A program made the translations under genes and the position numbers. The notes below the pieces were generated by a model. The model ran no database searches. It was not told where the DNA came from and worked only from the letters and a program-made list of their open reading frames with translations. A DNA stretch of 64,000 bases from Shewanella sp. TC10 (lineage in GTDB: Bacteria > Pseudomonadota > Gammaproteobacteria > Enterobacterales > Shewanellaceae), in contig NZ_VKHR01000012.1 in assembly GCF_009663145.1 (NCBI RefSeq), positions 1 to 64,000 on the forward strand. The letters run 5' to 3'. Shown here in pieces: positions 35,599-46,100 of this stretch (its first letter is position 1; every line of letters starts with the position of its first letter).

Positions 35599-37125
35599 TT
35601 AACTTTGCTGCAGACGATATAACCACTTACCGTACAAGAAAATACCCACGGCTGAGATGGTGCCAATAGCGGCAATGATGTACCACGCCATACCGATATT
35701 ATGGGTGTTATACATTAATGTGGTCAGCTCTTGTGCTGGCTCACCGGTGAAAGCCACTAACGTCGTAAATGCTTCCCCTTGCGGAATAGCGTCAATTTTA
35801 GCCGCATCCATTCCTCGCTCGCCAAGCAGTTGCAGTGAGAATACTTCTTTAGATGCATACATCTCGTATAGCTTAGGTCCAAAGTAACCTTCAAGTGTCC
35901 AACCTATCCCTTGAGGTAACATAACAAAACCTAAGTACATGGCTTTTTTCCCCTCTGGGGCAATGTTGCCCATGAACTCGTTTTTCTTTGGGCTGATCAT
36001 CATTTCGCCAAACGAGAACATAGCAATAGCCAGTACGATCATCCATGCTGCATTAGTAGCACCTATGAAGACAAAGGCAAGAATACTGAGCAAACAACCA
36101 CCCAGCATGGCTGTAGTAATCCGGTATTTTGCTGTGAGCGCCGCAACCAAGAAACAAGTGGTCATGATCATACCAGCATTTAAGTTAAGCATGCCTTCAG
36201 GCATCACTTTAGTACCGGTATTATCAAGGCCAAGCCAGAACTGGAAAAAGCCATTAGATGTACCTTCAGGCCCAAACAGTGAAGTGACGATAACGCTAGT
36301 ATCAACCCATTCAGCAATGTGAATCGGCAGTACGTCAAATAATGCATTGAATAAGAACCAGAACCCTGCAAATACCAGCATATAGTAGATAACCACAGGT
36401 TTTTTCAGCTCGTTTAATGCATCACGCCATAAAGCTTCTTGTTGGATTTCACCCGATTTGATTTTACGGTTTCGCTCTAAACGCTCTTCTTTACCTGGCT
36501 CTTTGTAGGCCAGTAAGAATAAGAAGTTCAGTGAGATAATTGCAGCACACGCGTAGAAAACATTATCCCAAGAAAGTTGACGCATATGCACTGCGACTAA
36601 CGGACCCATAAAGCCACCGATATTCACTACTTGGTAGAATATTCCCCAAGCCATAGAAGTGTTTTGGCGTCCGGTGGATAGGACTAAGGTTCCTTGGATC
36701 CCTGGCTTAAATATGCCGGTACCCGCAGCAAGCAATATTGCTCCAAAGAGGAAGCCATAAAAGCTTGGGAAAAATGCCATCACCAAGTAGCCAGCTATTT
36801 TAATAATGGTGGAAGCAAAGATGGTTTCTTTATAGCCTACGCGATCTGAAATACCGCCTGTGAATACAGGAATGAAGGTTTGCATAAAAGCCCATATTGC
36901 GATGATGACACCATAATCGCTAAGGCTGATCCCTAAACCGCCTTCAGAAGTTGGCGCTTTGGCGTATAAACCTGCACTGGCTTTTACACCGTAATATGCG
37001 ATACGTTCAACCAGCTCCATGCCGCCGACGATCCAAAATATATAACTCAAGCTGGCAATCGATGCCCACATGCCCAATTGTTTGACTTCCCTTAAGTCAT
37101 TTCCTGAATGGGAGTTCGTACCCAT
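35599..37125 (-). CDS. major facilitator transporter, POT/PTR-like
   Basis: A 508-residue membrane protein with about 12-14 transmembrane segments. GGMELVERIAYYGVKA near the N-terminus resembles the ExxER-type motif of proton-dependent oligopeptide transporters (ELxERxxYYG), and GGISDRVGYKETI is the loop-2 MFS motif. FKPGIQGTLV fits the POT FKPN/S region. An extended segment between helices 7 and 8 is present. A peptide or related substrate is inferred. A good AAAGGGTG site precedes the ATG. Confidence 0.8.
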   Translation of the reverse strand: MGTNSHSGNDLREVKQLGMWASIASLSYIFWIVGGMELVERIAYYGVKASAGLYAKAPTSEGGLGISLSDYGVIIAIWAFMQTFIPVFTGGISDRVGYKETIFASTIIKIAGYLVMAFFPSFYGFLFGAILLAAGTGIFKPGIQGTLVLSTGRQNTSMAWGIFYQVVNIGGFMGPLVAVHMRQLSWDNVFYACAAIISLNFLFLLAYKEPGKEERLERNRKIKSGEIQQEALWRDALNELKKPVVIYYMLVFAGFWFLFNALFDVLPIHIAEWVDTSVIVTSLFGPEGTSNGFFQFWLGLDNTGTKVMPEGMLNLNAGMIMTTCFLVAALTAKYRITTAMLGGCLLSILAFVFIGATNAAWMIVLAIAMFSFGEMMISPKKNEFMGNIAPEGKKAMYLGFVMLPQGIGWTLEGYFGPKLYEMYASKEVFSLQLLGERGMDAAKIDAIPQGEAFTTLVAFTGEPAQELTTLMYNTHNIGMAWYIIAAIGTISAVGIFLYGKWLYRLQQS

Positions 37126-37408
37126 AGTTCACCCTTTTATTGTTAGTTATCGTGATATTAACAGGCAGACACTTTACCTAATTTGTAAGAAATTACCAAA
37201 GGTACGGTTACAGAAAGTTAGACTAGATGTTGGTACTGGGATGTTTTGTATTCAAAATGCGCTTTAAAGCGTCACATTGGTTAAATTTTAATTTTGGATA
37301 TCCGTTCTTCAAATTAATTTTTAACCAATGAGTTATATAAACTTAAGTCTTTATTGCAGAGTGACTTTATTGATTGAAGACACTGTCTTTTTAAAGACAC
37401 TGTGCTTA

Positions 37409-38635
37409 TTAAAAGTACCAGCGGCTAGCGAGTTGCCATTGCTGCTCGATTAAGTCGCGGGGCAAATCTTGCTCTGCTCGAGCATTACGAGTGGAATCAA
37501 TTCGATTATATTCTGCTTGTATAAACCACTTTTGAGCTAAACGGTATTGATATGACAAGGTCATTGCATTTCCTTGCTCATTATTATCATCATCGAAGGT
37601 GAGATCATTGTCTGTTACATCGAAATCTTCAAGGCGTAAACTGACGCGATGTTTGTCCCAGCGCCGGCTTAATAATATGAAAGCGGATTGATAGTCGTTG
37701 TTGACCACATCAACGGCATCTGGTGACTGCATTAATGTACTGCCATAAATATATTGGCTGATTAAATCGATGCTATAGGGTAAGCGCCATTTAATGCCGG
37801 CATGAGTAAAGCGTGTATGCCAAGCGTACTGGCCGTTTTTGACGATGCGTGTGTTGGCATTATTATCGTAATACCCTAAAGAAATCTCTCCGCTGCCTTT
37901 TATGCGCCAGCTCCCGTGTAACTGATAGCCAAAGCGATCGTCTAACTCAATAAAAGGATCGGATTCTTTCGCTTGTTCATCAAGGCTGCCCCCATCCAGG
38001 CTTGGCATATTACTTAAAGGCAGGGACTCTTGTAGTAATGTTTGTCGTGAGCTGATTGTCCAGCCATGCCAAGAAAGCATTGCACCAGCAGTATCATTAC
38101 TCTGGAACAGGGCTGCTGAAACAGAGAAATCATTTTTTGAAGAGTGAAATTTACCAAGGCGTTCTAAGGTGACTTCTGCGCCAAGGTGGCGAAACTCTTC
38201 ACCTAACCAACTGTTTATAGTAGAATTAGTGAGAGTGTAGGGGGATGACCAAGCTGTGGCGACATTTTCTAATGAAATGTCAGGATACATTAGACCGAAT
38301 CTGGTTTTTAATCGTAAACCATTATCCCAAGGTAAACTTCGATAATTTAGAAAAGCTTCAGTAATGCCAACGCCATTTTGGATGCCATCGACATAACCAT
38401 TAGCGGTGACATGTGCTGAGAGAGCATTTTCCCAATCGACTTTATATGTCATTCCCATTTGAGATAGTGACACTTGGCTACCATCATCAAATCGAAACTT
38501 TCCTAGACCACCGTCGACATAGGAATGTGTTCCTTGGGTGTGGCTTGCTCTTAAGTCAATAATGCCTGATATATGGTGATCTGCAGCTATAGCGCTATAG
38601 CTGCTTAAACATAATATCAAAATCCATTTTTTCAT
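37409..38635 (-). CDS. outer-membrane beta-barrel protein, porin-like
   Basis: A 408-residue protein with signal peptide MKKWILILCLSSYSAIAA, many amphipathic strands (ISGIIDLRAS, SLSQMGMTYKV, AHVTANGYVD, GEISLGYYDNN, WFIQAEYNRID) and a C-terminal Phe (ASRWYF) as expected of a BAM substrate. Probably a 14-18 stranded barrel; no specific family recognised. It is the third gene of an operon with a cupredoxin-like protein and a GGDEF-EAL protein, 36 bases downstream of the latter. Confidence 0.75.
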   Translation of the reverse strand: MKKWILILCLSSYSAIAADHHISGIIDLRASHTQGTHSYVDGGLGKFRFDDGSQVSLSQMGMTYKVDWENALSAHVTANGYVDGIQNGVGITEAFLNYRSLPWDNGLRLKTRFGLMYPDISLENVATAWSSPYTLTNSTINSWLGEEFRHLGAEVTLERLGKFHSSKNDFSVSAALFQSNDTAGAMLSWHGWTISSRQTLLQESLPLSNMPSLDGGSLDEQAKESDPFIELDDRFGYQLHGSWRIKGSGEISLGYYDNNANTRIVKNGQYAWHTRFTHAGIKWRLPYSIDLISQYIYGSTLMQSPDAVDVVNNDYQSAFILLSRRWDKHRVSLRLEDFDVTDNDLTFDDDNNEQGNAMTLSYQYRLAQKWFIQAEYNRIDSTRNARAEQDLPRDLIEQQWQLASRWYF

Positions 38636-38671
38636 CCGTGAACCTTATTATTTAAATTATTACGGATTTGC

Positions 38672-41035
38672 CTAGCTGTAACTCGACTGAATTAACCACT
38701 GAGTCAACCGTGTGGCATCAACTGGTTTTGAAAGATAAAACCCCTGTCCCATTTCGCAGCCACGTTCAGTTAACCATTTTAGTGAACCTTCGTCTTCAAT
38801 CCCTTCAGCAACGACTTTGAGCCCTAAATTATGGGCAAGCTGCAGCGTTGAGTTAACAATGATTTGATCGTCTTCGTTGATCATCAGGTTTTGCACAAAA
38901 GACTTATCAATTTTGAGTTCATCAACAGGTAACTGTTTAAGCTGCGCTAATGAAGAATAGCCAGTGCCATAATCATCAATAGACAGTTTTAGGCCGTGTT
39001 GTTTAAGCTCTGTTAACTGTTTAATGGCATGTTCAGGATCGGCAACAACCGCATCTTCAGTGATTTCCAGTGTGAGTGCCTCAATCGGTACTCGTTTATC
39101 TTTTATGGTCTGTAATACGTAATCACAGAACTGATTGTCTTTTAAATTTTCAGGTGAAATATTCACTGCGATAGCAAGCTCAATACCTTGCTGTTGCCAT
39201 CTGAGGTATTGATCCAATGCTTCATTAATTACCCACTGTGTTAAGGCGTTCATTTGACCCATTTGTTCTGCGATGGATATAAAGCTATCTGGGGGGATCA
39301 TGCCTCTGACTGGGTGTTGCCAGCGAACTAATGCTTCAACATGAGTGACTTTATTGAGTGTTAAGTCGAGTTTAGGTTGATAAAACAATACGAGTTCATC
39401 TTGTTCGATAGCAGGTTTTAAATCATTGACTAATTGAAGTCTATCTAAAGTATTAACATCTATTTGCTGGTGGTAAATTTGTAAATGTAAGCGATTTTTC
39501 TTGGCATGTTGAAGCGCAGTATCTGCTTGACGTAATAAGGTTTCAAGATCGTTAGGATAATGAACAAAGCTGATACCTATGGTGGTTTGTAAGTGTAAAG
39601 AGATGTCTTGGTAGCAGAACTCTGTTTCAATGCTTCGCTGGATATTTTTAATTAACGCTGTCAGTTTTTTTTGTTCAGTATGTTTGATTGCCAATACAAA
39701 TTCATCACCACTTAAACGGCACACTAAATCAATTTCATCAAAACTTGCTAAACGTCGGCCAATTTCTTGAATGACAACATCACCAACGATATGACCTAAA
39801 GTACCGTTTATTTCTGTCATTCTGCGAATGTTGATTAAACAGATAGCGATAGGCGTCTTATCTTCAAACCAATTTGATGTGACTCGTATAAGTTCGTTTT
39901 TGTTGCCAAGACTGGTAAGAGGGTCATGATAGGCCTGAAAAGTGATTTTGTTTTCTCGGCTTAATATAGCCTGTTGCATCGCGGTAATTTCTTCTGCTAG
40001 CTCGTGCATCTCTGCGCTGCTACCCACCTCGACTTTAGAATTGTAATTCCCCTTGGCAATGAACCTTGCTTGTTTAATTAATAGTGTCAGGGGTTTAGTC
40101 ACGCCTCTAGCGATAATAAATGCGACGAATAAAGAAATCGGTAACATCAGCAGGATGAGCAATACCTGCTGAAACCAATGTTTTTGTGCTGACTCTAATG
40201 CATCACTGCGACTTAAAAACATGAAAGCATGTAGCTGGCGGTGATCGTTTTCTTTTAGACTGACTTCGCCTAAATCAGATTGCCATAAAATGTAATCATC
40301 ATTGGGACGATTTTGCTTAATAAAACTGGATATGACTTGGTTGTCTGCTTTAGAAAAGCTTGAACTTGATAGGCTGATTAACTGATTCGTTTGCTGCTCA
40401 GCAGTGAGTACGAAGCCGGTGTTTAGACCGGTTTGTTGTGAAAGTGACTGAGTTAACTCATCACCGATGATATAACCAAATCCCACCCAACCTATAATGT
40501 TTGATGCTCCACTCGTTAATGGTGAGAAGCGAAGCTGATAAACATGGTTTTCGAGAGGGTATAAAGGGCTGATAGCTTCAAATTCAGTAGCCAATGACAT
40601 ACGGAATGCTTCGCCTTGCTCAGGGCCAACCTTTACTTTGCCCTGATTTGGCCCATCTGGGGTCGTGAGTAATTGACCGATGACTTTACCTTCAATATCA
40701 ACGGCAATGGCAAGATCTGCATTGATGCGTTTTCGATGATTATTCAATGCAACAAGAAAACTACGGCTATCATCGTCAATAAAGACATCTTTGAGCCCAA
40801 AATCTTTTGCTGCAGTTTCCGCAAAAGCAGATAAGTAGTAATTTCGATTATCGTATTCAGACTTAAAAACGAGCTCAGCCACAGAAAGTTGGTTGGCAAG
40901 TTGATGCTGCTCTAAGCGTTTATTAGTGTAATAAGTAATGGCGAACGAGATCGCTTGCACTGCAATTAAAAGCACCATAAAAAAAGCAAAAATGCGCGTT
41001 TGAATACTGTTGAACGATTTAAGCGTTTTTAGCAT
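38672..41035 (-). CDS. membrane GGDEF-EAL cyclic-di-GMP protein
   Basis: A 787-residue signalling protein. TM1 (about 12-33), a periplasmic sensor of about 250 residues, TM2 (about 288-310, LLILLMLPISLFVAFIIA), HAMP, GGDEF domain (about 360-520) and EAL domain (about 530-785). The cyclase motif is SGDEF (RLSGDEFVLAI), a variant of GGDEF, so cyclase activity is uncertain. The EAL domain looks complete: EALVRW, NISPENL, EITEDAV, DDYGTGYSSL, KIDKSFV and EGIEDEGSL, so phosphodiesterase activity is likely. The start overlaps the cupredoxin stop (TAATG), which suggests its sensor reads the state of that protein or of copper/redox. Confidence 0.92.
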   Translation of the reverse strand: MLKTLKSFNSIQTRIFAFFMVLLIAVQAISFAITYYTNKRLEQHQLANQLSVAELVFKSEYDNRNYYLSAFAETAAKDFGLKDVFIDDDSRSFLVALNNHRKRINADLAIAVDIEGKVIGQLLTTPDGPNQGKVKVGPEQGEAFRMSLATEFEAISPLYPLENHVYQLRFSPLTSGASNIIGWVGFGYIIGDELTQSLSQQTGLNTGFVLTAEQQTNQLISLSSSSFSKADNQVISSFIKQNRPNDDYILWQSDLGEVSLKENDHRQLHAFMFLSRSDALESAQKHWFQQVLLILLMLPISLFVAFIIARGVTKPLTLLIKQARFIAKGNYNSKVEVGSSAEMHELAEEITAMQQAILSRENKITFQAYHDPLTSLGNKNELIRVTSNWFEDKTPIAICLINIRRMTEINGTLGHIVGDVVIQEIGRRLASFDEIDLVCRLSGDEFVLAIKHTEQKKLTALIKNIQRSIETEFCYQDISLHLQTTIGISFVHYPNDLETLLRQADTALQHAKKNRLHLQIYHQQIDVNTLDRLQLVNDLKPAIEQDELVLFYQPKLDLTLNKVTHVEALVRWQHPVRGMIPPDSFISIAEQMGQMNALTQWVINEALDQYLRWQQQGIELAIAVNISPENLKDNQFCDYVLQTIKDKRVPIEALTLEITEDAVVADPEHAIKQLTELKQHGLKLSIDDYGTGYSSLAQLKQLPVDELKIDKSFVQNLMINEDDQIIVNSTLQLAHNLGLKVVAEGIEDEGSLKWLTERGCEMGQGFYLSKPVDATRLTQWLIQSSYS

Positions 41036-41721
41036 TAGTAGCCTTCCAGAAAGTCAAAGTCATCTAAACTCTGTTGACTAGGAATATCATCCATAGACGC
41101 ATTTATTTGTATTGTTAGGGAGTCAGATAATGGGGTACTAACTTTTTGGCTATATTTGTTATCTTCAATTTGTAATTGAGGGTGCCAGATGTCGAGCTGA
41201 TATTCATTATCAGGCACAGAGTCAAACTCGACTTGACCTAGATTATTGGTGACAGCATAAAATGGTGTGTCGACCACTAATACATGACCACTCATCCAGT
41301 CATGAATATTACAACCCATCGATATATGACCTGCTTGATCGAACACCATATCTTTTTGGGCATTATCTTTACGTAACTTAAACGAGAATCGCTTTGGCCC
41401 TGAAGCAGAATAAATATGGTGGGTGATATCATCATCGTTAATAAATTTTAGTTGGTAACCTTTTTGGATAACGGTGATGTAGGGAGTAAATTGCTTATTT
41501 TCTTGGTGGACTTCAATGGGAGGCTGAGTGGAACCTTTTGGCTGGTTGATACTTTGTTCTGGTGAAGGGACTAAGGCTGTTAAGGAGACAACCATATTCG
41601 GCATAGGCTCAGAATTTGAATTTACAATTGTGAATTGATGACTTAACGCAGACAAGCTAAAGCCTGCACTTAAAAATAGCCCGGTAACAATGAAACTTTT
41701 AACCGCTTTATGTCTGTTCAC
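41035..41721 (-). CDS. periplasmic cupredoxin-like (blue copper) protein
   Basis: A 228-residue exported protein. The signal segment FIVTGLFLSAGFSLSALS leads to a cupredoxin domain with copper ligands in INDDDITHHIYS (His) and MGCNIHDWMSGH, where Cys, His and Met follow the CxxHxxM spacing of type 1 sites. A second beta domain (VTNNLGQVEFDSVPDNEYQLDIW broken by a turn) and an Asp-rich tail follow. The annotation methylamine utilization protein is often given to such sequences. The start is the GTG at 41721, five bases after GAGG, since the in-frame GTG at 41739 has no ribosome binding site. First gene of a three-gene operon. Confidence 0.8.
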   Translation of the reverse strand: MNRHKAVKSFIVTGLFLSAGFSLSALSHQFTIVNSNSEPMPNMVVSLTALVPSPEQSINQPKGSTQPPIEVHQENKQFTPYITVIQKGYQLKFINDDDITHHIYSASGPKRFSFKLRKDNAQKDMVFDQAGHISMGCNIHDWMSGHVLVVDTPFYAVTNNLGQVEFDSVPDNEYQLDIWHPQLQIEDNKYSQKVSTPLSDSLTIQINASMDDIPSQQSLDDFDFLEGY

Positions 41722-41732
41722 ACATACCTCTT

Positions 41733-41758
41733 TTATCACATTAGTTTATCACATTAGT
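41733..41758. repeat. perfect 13-bp tandem duplication in the cupredoxin leader
   Basis: TTATCACATTAGT occurs twice head to tail, 12-37 bases before the chosen GTG start; the minus-strand unit ACTAATGTGATAA contains TGTGA. It may be a slip duplication or a repeated operator half-site. Confidence 0.7.
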
Positions 41759-41883
41759 TGAATACCTAATTTACTGATAAAGGCTTGCTCTTTTGTTGAA
41801 AGCAACTGGCCTTAGGAAAATAAGAACGAGGTTAAGCTTATAATATTTCACAAAATAAATATATTTTATTAACGATATGGAAT

Positions 41884-41915
41884 AAAAAAAAGCAAAACCG
41901 AAGTTTTGCTTTTTT
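41884..41915 (-). terminator. intrinsic terminator of the SEC-C protein gene
   Basis: On the minus strand AAAAAAGCAAAAC, a TTCG tetraloop, GTTTTGCTTTTTT and further T residues form a textbook terminator, insulating the cupredoxin operon from upstream transcription. Confidence 0.92.
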
Positions 41916-42072
41916 ACTGCTGTTTAAGTAGTCACAAAGTATTAAGCCATTACGGCTTTATTATCAGTACTGGCGGTAGTATTTGGGCCTAATCTTTATT
42001 GCACGAATTATTAGTGCCTTATTACTACTTAGTATCTCAGCCTGAAAGAGCGACTTTAATGACTGATGGCGA

Positions 42073-42408
42073 TTAGCCACAGCATTTTTTATATTTTTTG
42101 CCGCTGCCACAAATACAAGGATCATTACGATTGATTTTAGCTTCTGCAGTGACCGCTTTAGGTTTGTTCAAGATCCCTTCAAGTTGGAGTATATCTTCAG
42201 CCAATTCAGCATTAATTGTAATATTCGCCACCAACTTATGTTGCTCAACAATAAGCTGAACTTCTTGCTGGCGTTCTTCAGTTTGAACGGTTAGCGCAAG
42301 CGGATTAGTTGCGGTACCGATTTTAGCTTGTCGCTTGGTGTTATAACCACTTTCGCCATAGGCAGGTTTTGGCGTTTGACGGCCTTTGAAGAAAAATTTA
42401 TCTGACAT
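42073..42408 (-). CDS. SEC-C/SWIM metal-binding motif protein, PBPRA1643 type
   Basis: A 111-residue protein ending in [18 protein letters not shown], the zinc-binding SEC-C motif found at the end of SecA. The N-terminus [23 protein letters not shown] and the short acidic middle correspond to a small family in Vibrionales and Shewanella. A link to protein export or translation is sometimes assumed but not shown. The ribosome binding site is weak. Single gene with its own terminator. Confidence 0.83.
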   Translation of the reverse strand: MSDKFFFKGRQTPKPAYGESGYNTKRQAKIGTATNPLALTVQTEERQQEVQLIVEQHKLVANITINAELAEDILQLEGILNKPKAVTAEAKINRNDPCICGSGKKYKKCCG

Positions 42409-42650
42409 AATGATATCTGCCCATCGGTGTAAAAAGTGAATAGTTGCATATCAATAGACGACGTATATTGTAGATTTACTCGTAATTCTACTTAGGCGTA
42501 TATTGAAAAATAATATAGAGGCGATGCTTATACAGGAATTCATTGCTGTTGACTAATAAAACGTCCATAAATGGGTTATTAATAGCAAATAACTCGTTTT
42601 AGAAAATAAAGGCCGAAATATCAAGAATACTGAGTAAGCTATTACAAAGG

Positions 42651-43067
42651 TTATTGGTAGTTAACTTCAATCGTGTAATTCAATTGCTGCTCTCCTGCCA
42701 ACTGGTCACTTAGTACATCGACCTTTCCGCCCACATTAATTAAGGTTGTTTGCTGCGTTAAAGCAAAAGATTGTTGCTGACTGCCATTAGGCAAGATAGG
42801 CGTAAATTTGATATTGGCATTATTGGTTTGATAAACAGTAACGTTAATCACTGAATGGCCATCTCCATTAATGGCAAATTGGCCCAATTGGTTATCAGAA
42901 CTAATACAGCCAGTCCCTTGTCGTTGGAATTGATCAAGTTGACATTCGACACTGACTTGATTGGAAATTAAGCCTAAATTGAGGGTTTGAGTTTGCTCAA
43001 TGGCAACAGGTGATACTAAAGTGAAATGTGCTTGAGCAATAGCGCTAGCTAACATAAATAATGACAC
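42651..43067 (-). CDS. DUF4402-like fimbrial subunit, probably minor or tip
   Basis: A 138-residue secreted protein resembling the subunit encoded at 47365-47832: KFTPILPNG, INVGGKVDVLSDQLAGEQQLNYTIEVNY align with the second half of that protein, and a CX11C pair (VECQ to GTGC) matches its CX13C. The start is GTG with AAGGAT six bases ahead; an in-frame TAG directly upstream rules out extension. The signal peptide is short and lacks basic residues. It is the last gene of the chaperone-usher cluster, 88 bases after the usher. Confidence 0.75.
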   Translation of the reverse strand: MSLFMLASAIAQAHFTLVSPVAIEQTQTLNLGLISNQVSVECQLDQFQRQGTGCISSDNQLGQFAINGDGHSVINVTVYQTNNANIKFTPILPNGSQQQSFALTQQTTLINVGGKVDVLSDQLAGEQQLNYTIEVNYQ

Positions 43068-43155
43068 GCGCTATCCTTAATTAAACTAGTCACAAAGTAA
43101 TGACTAGATTGTAGTTGCTGATGGATTAACGTGCAGCTAAATTAGCCATTAAAGA

Positions 43156-46100
43156 TTAACGAGAGAGTGTTTGTGTGGGAAAGGTCACATATTCGCCAGG
43201 GGCAAGTATTATCGGGTCTGATTGTATTTGTTTGTTGATTTCAATTTGATACTCGCCAGGCACTAACTGCTCAAAGATAAACACGCCATCATATTCCACT
43301 CGAGCATGGTATTTGACGTCATTTTTATCAATCAGTGTGATTGGAACGCCTTTCGCTGCTACTCCATTGTCATAGAAAACTTCGCCATCTAATTCCGCAG
43401 TAAATAGAACAGGAAAAAGAATTTCAGCTACGTTGCCTGGGTGGGCTTGGATAAGCAGGATGCTATTTAGCGGTAATAAAAAGGGATCTGGTAAAGAGCG
43501 TTCATTAAGCACTAACTTATGTGGCCTGGTTGTTTGAATGTGGGTAATGAGCAGTTGGCCGTTTTCATCTGTTTCGTCATCTGAACGTGTATGTCCAGAG
43601 AAACGTAAACCTTCCATAGGCAATTCATTCTCATCAAATAAGCCGTTATTATTATCATCCTGAAAGGCGATGATTTTAACGCTTCCTGTATTCAGATGGC
43701 TGACGCGATCAAGTAACCAAGTGTTATCAGGTGCGATTAAAAGTGCCGAGCTACTCCACTTAAATTGAGCAAACCAGTCACCTTCAGAGTCATTTTCAAC
43801 AGAAAACCTCAAGGTACTTGTGTCTAAAAAGTACGACAAAGAGTTCTTCACTGTGACTTCTGCACTAGCCATAGGTTGATAGCGCACTTCAAATTGATAG
43901 TTACTATTGTCGGTAAATGAAGTCCTGACATTGGATACTAACTGGGTTAATTCTGTATCAGGTAAAAGCGCAAGATCAGCGTAAGTTCGTAAATACCAAT
44001 CGTCAATTCGACCTGAAAGCGCTAGCCTATTTGCCCACACTTCGTTGTTGGCGATATTTTGCCAACTTAATTCATTACTTAATGATAAGTGCTGAAATTG
44101 CCCAGCTACGGTAGCTGCAATAAACAGACTATCGCTACCTAGATTTTGGTCTTGCCAGCGACCACTGAGCGCCCAGCTCATGTTGGTGTGCTCCAAGTTA
44201 CCACTTAAATTAACGCTGGCGAGTTGTTTTAATTGATTGTCTTGATTATCCCAAGATTCAAAATCATTGTATTTTGCCCACTCTGTTTGCCAATCAATTA
44301 ACTCGTTACTGCCTTGGGCTATCAGGTTGGCGGCTGTACCCGTTTCATTACCCGTGAGGTTAAGTTGCCATACACTATTATCCGTCAAAAGATTTAGGGT
44401 GACAGTCGGATTAAAAAGCCATTTATCTTTTGATATTTGTTGCTCAATGATGGCCACTCCAGCTGAAAAATTATCTGTCACCGCCCAATTTGCACTCGCA
44501 TAAACTTGCTTTAAATCATCTTGTTCTCGCTGCATTGCCCCGAAATTCATGCCAAAGCTATTGGCTTTCATTTGCGAAGGGTCAAGTAACTTACTGAAAG
44601 ACTCTGTGCGGGTTTCGCCATTGGGACCGAAAAAACGAAGTTGATATTGGTTTAAGCCAATATAGTAGGGGACTTGCTCAAATCGGTATTGGCCGTTGTC
44701 CGATACTCGTTGAACACCAATTAAACCACCATTTCGATAAAGTTCTACATCCCAACCTGGTTCTAACTCGCCATCAACGACGAGGTATCGAATATCATCA
44801 GTAAAAGCATCGCCCGCATTAATAACAACGCCCTCACCAGTACTTGAACTAGAAACAAGTGCTAAGTTATGAGAGTCGATACTGCCAAGCCGATAATAGT
44901 TAACCCAAGTATCTGCCATTTGTTTTTCAATATAAGCATTCAAGCTTTCTCCATAGTCTGACCATGAATATCCTGCGTAGGCGCTATGACCTAAGAGATG
45001 AGTGCGAGCTTGGATAAAGCCATCAAAACTGGGATCTTGTGTGTCTGTTTGTTTACGTTGGGATACACCTAAATCGGCATGCAGCGCTAAATCACCTAAG
45101 TTGGCGTATTGGGTTTTAATGTGACGTTGGTTCTTAGGAGAGTTGGCTTTTTTCTGATCGTTGAACTGTTGATAGCGTTTTTGTCGAGCGAGTAATTGGC
45201 TTAAAGGAACATGCGTATTTTCGATTATTTCGAGCATTTGTCTTGCATGATCAAATTGAATATCTAATCCGGTCATCTGTTTGACCACTGACATATCAAG
45301 ATATAAATCCCAATCATCAAAGTAAACTTGCGTTGCGCTGTGTTCGCAATCGCTATTTTGTGCTGTAAAGCGCATGAGGCCTTGGTTAATCTCCACTGGA
45401 TTATCTGTTGATAGATACCAGCCAGTTAAACTGAGCGGATACATTTCTGTTTGCAATGGCAGCATTAAGATATCTGCTAAAAATTGCATGGGCAGATATA
45501 CAATTCCATCGTTTTGATAAATGAACATTTCATCACTTAATCGCTCAGTGCCATAGTTAAATTGACTGACAAGAAATTGCTCTTCATTTGCAGCTGATGA
45601 AGTATAGGTTCGATTAATTAATCCTGAGCAAGTTAATTCACTTACTTTAGGGCTGGCCACATCGGTAGTGGAAAGTTTAGAAATAGGCTGCTTTGGCAGA
45701 ACTTGATTTGAACTAGATTGCTGTGACGGAAGGGAAATAGGGGCGCTTACTGTATCTACGGCCGTATTTTTTTGAGCAAAATTGGATGTGTGGGGCGTCT
45801 TGGCGTTTTGTGTTTGAACTTCTGCTGAAATCAGATCTTTATTGTTTATATTACTAATCGTATCTTGCGGTATTCCATTGCTAATCGTATCTCGCGGTAT
45901 TTCATTGTTAATTAGAGACTTAGTGGCCACTTGTTCAGAGGCTATTTGATCTACACTATCTGTATTTTCAGTGCTTTCCCTAATTGCACTATTACTAAAT
46001 TCGCTGTGAGTAAATGCATTATTACTAAATTCACTTTCACTAAATACATTATCACTGATTGAAGTATCGATTTTCCCATGTTCACTTGCCACTATAGGTG

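Larger units (their letters stand above)
41722..42072. other. promoter region of the cupredoxin/c-di-GMP operon
   Basis: A 351-base gap with a perfect 13-bp tandem duplication at 41733 and a minus-strand terminator at 41886. The remainder is AT-rich with no gene seen. Confidence 0.5.
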
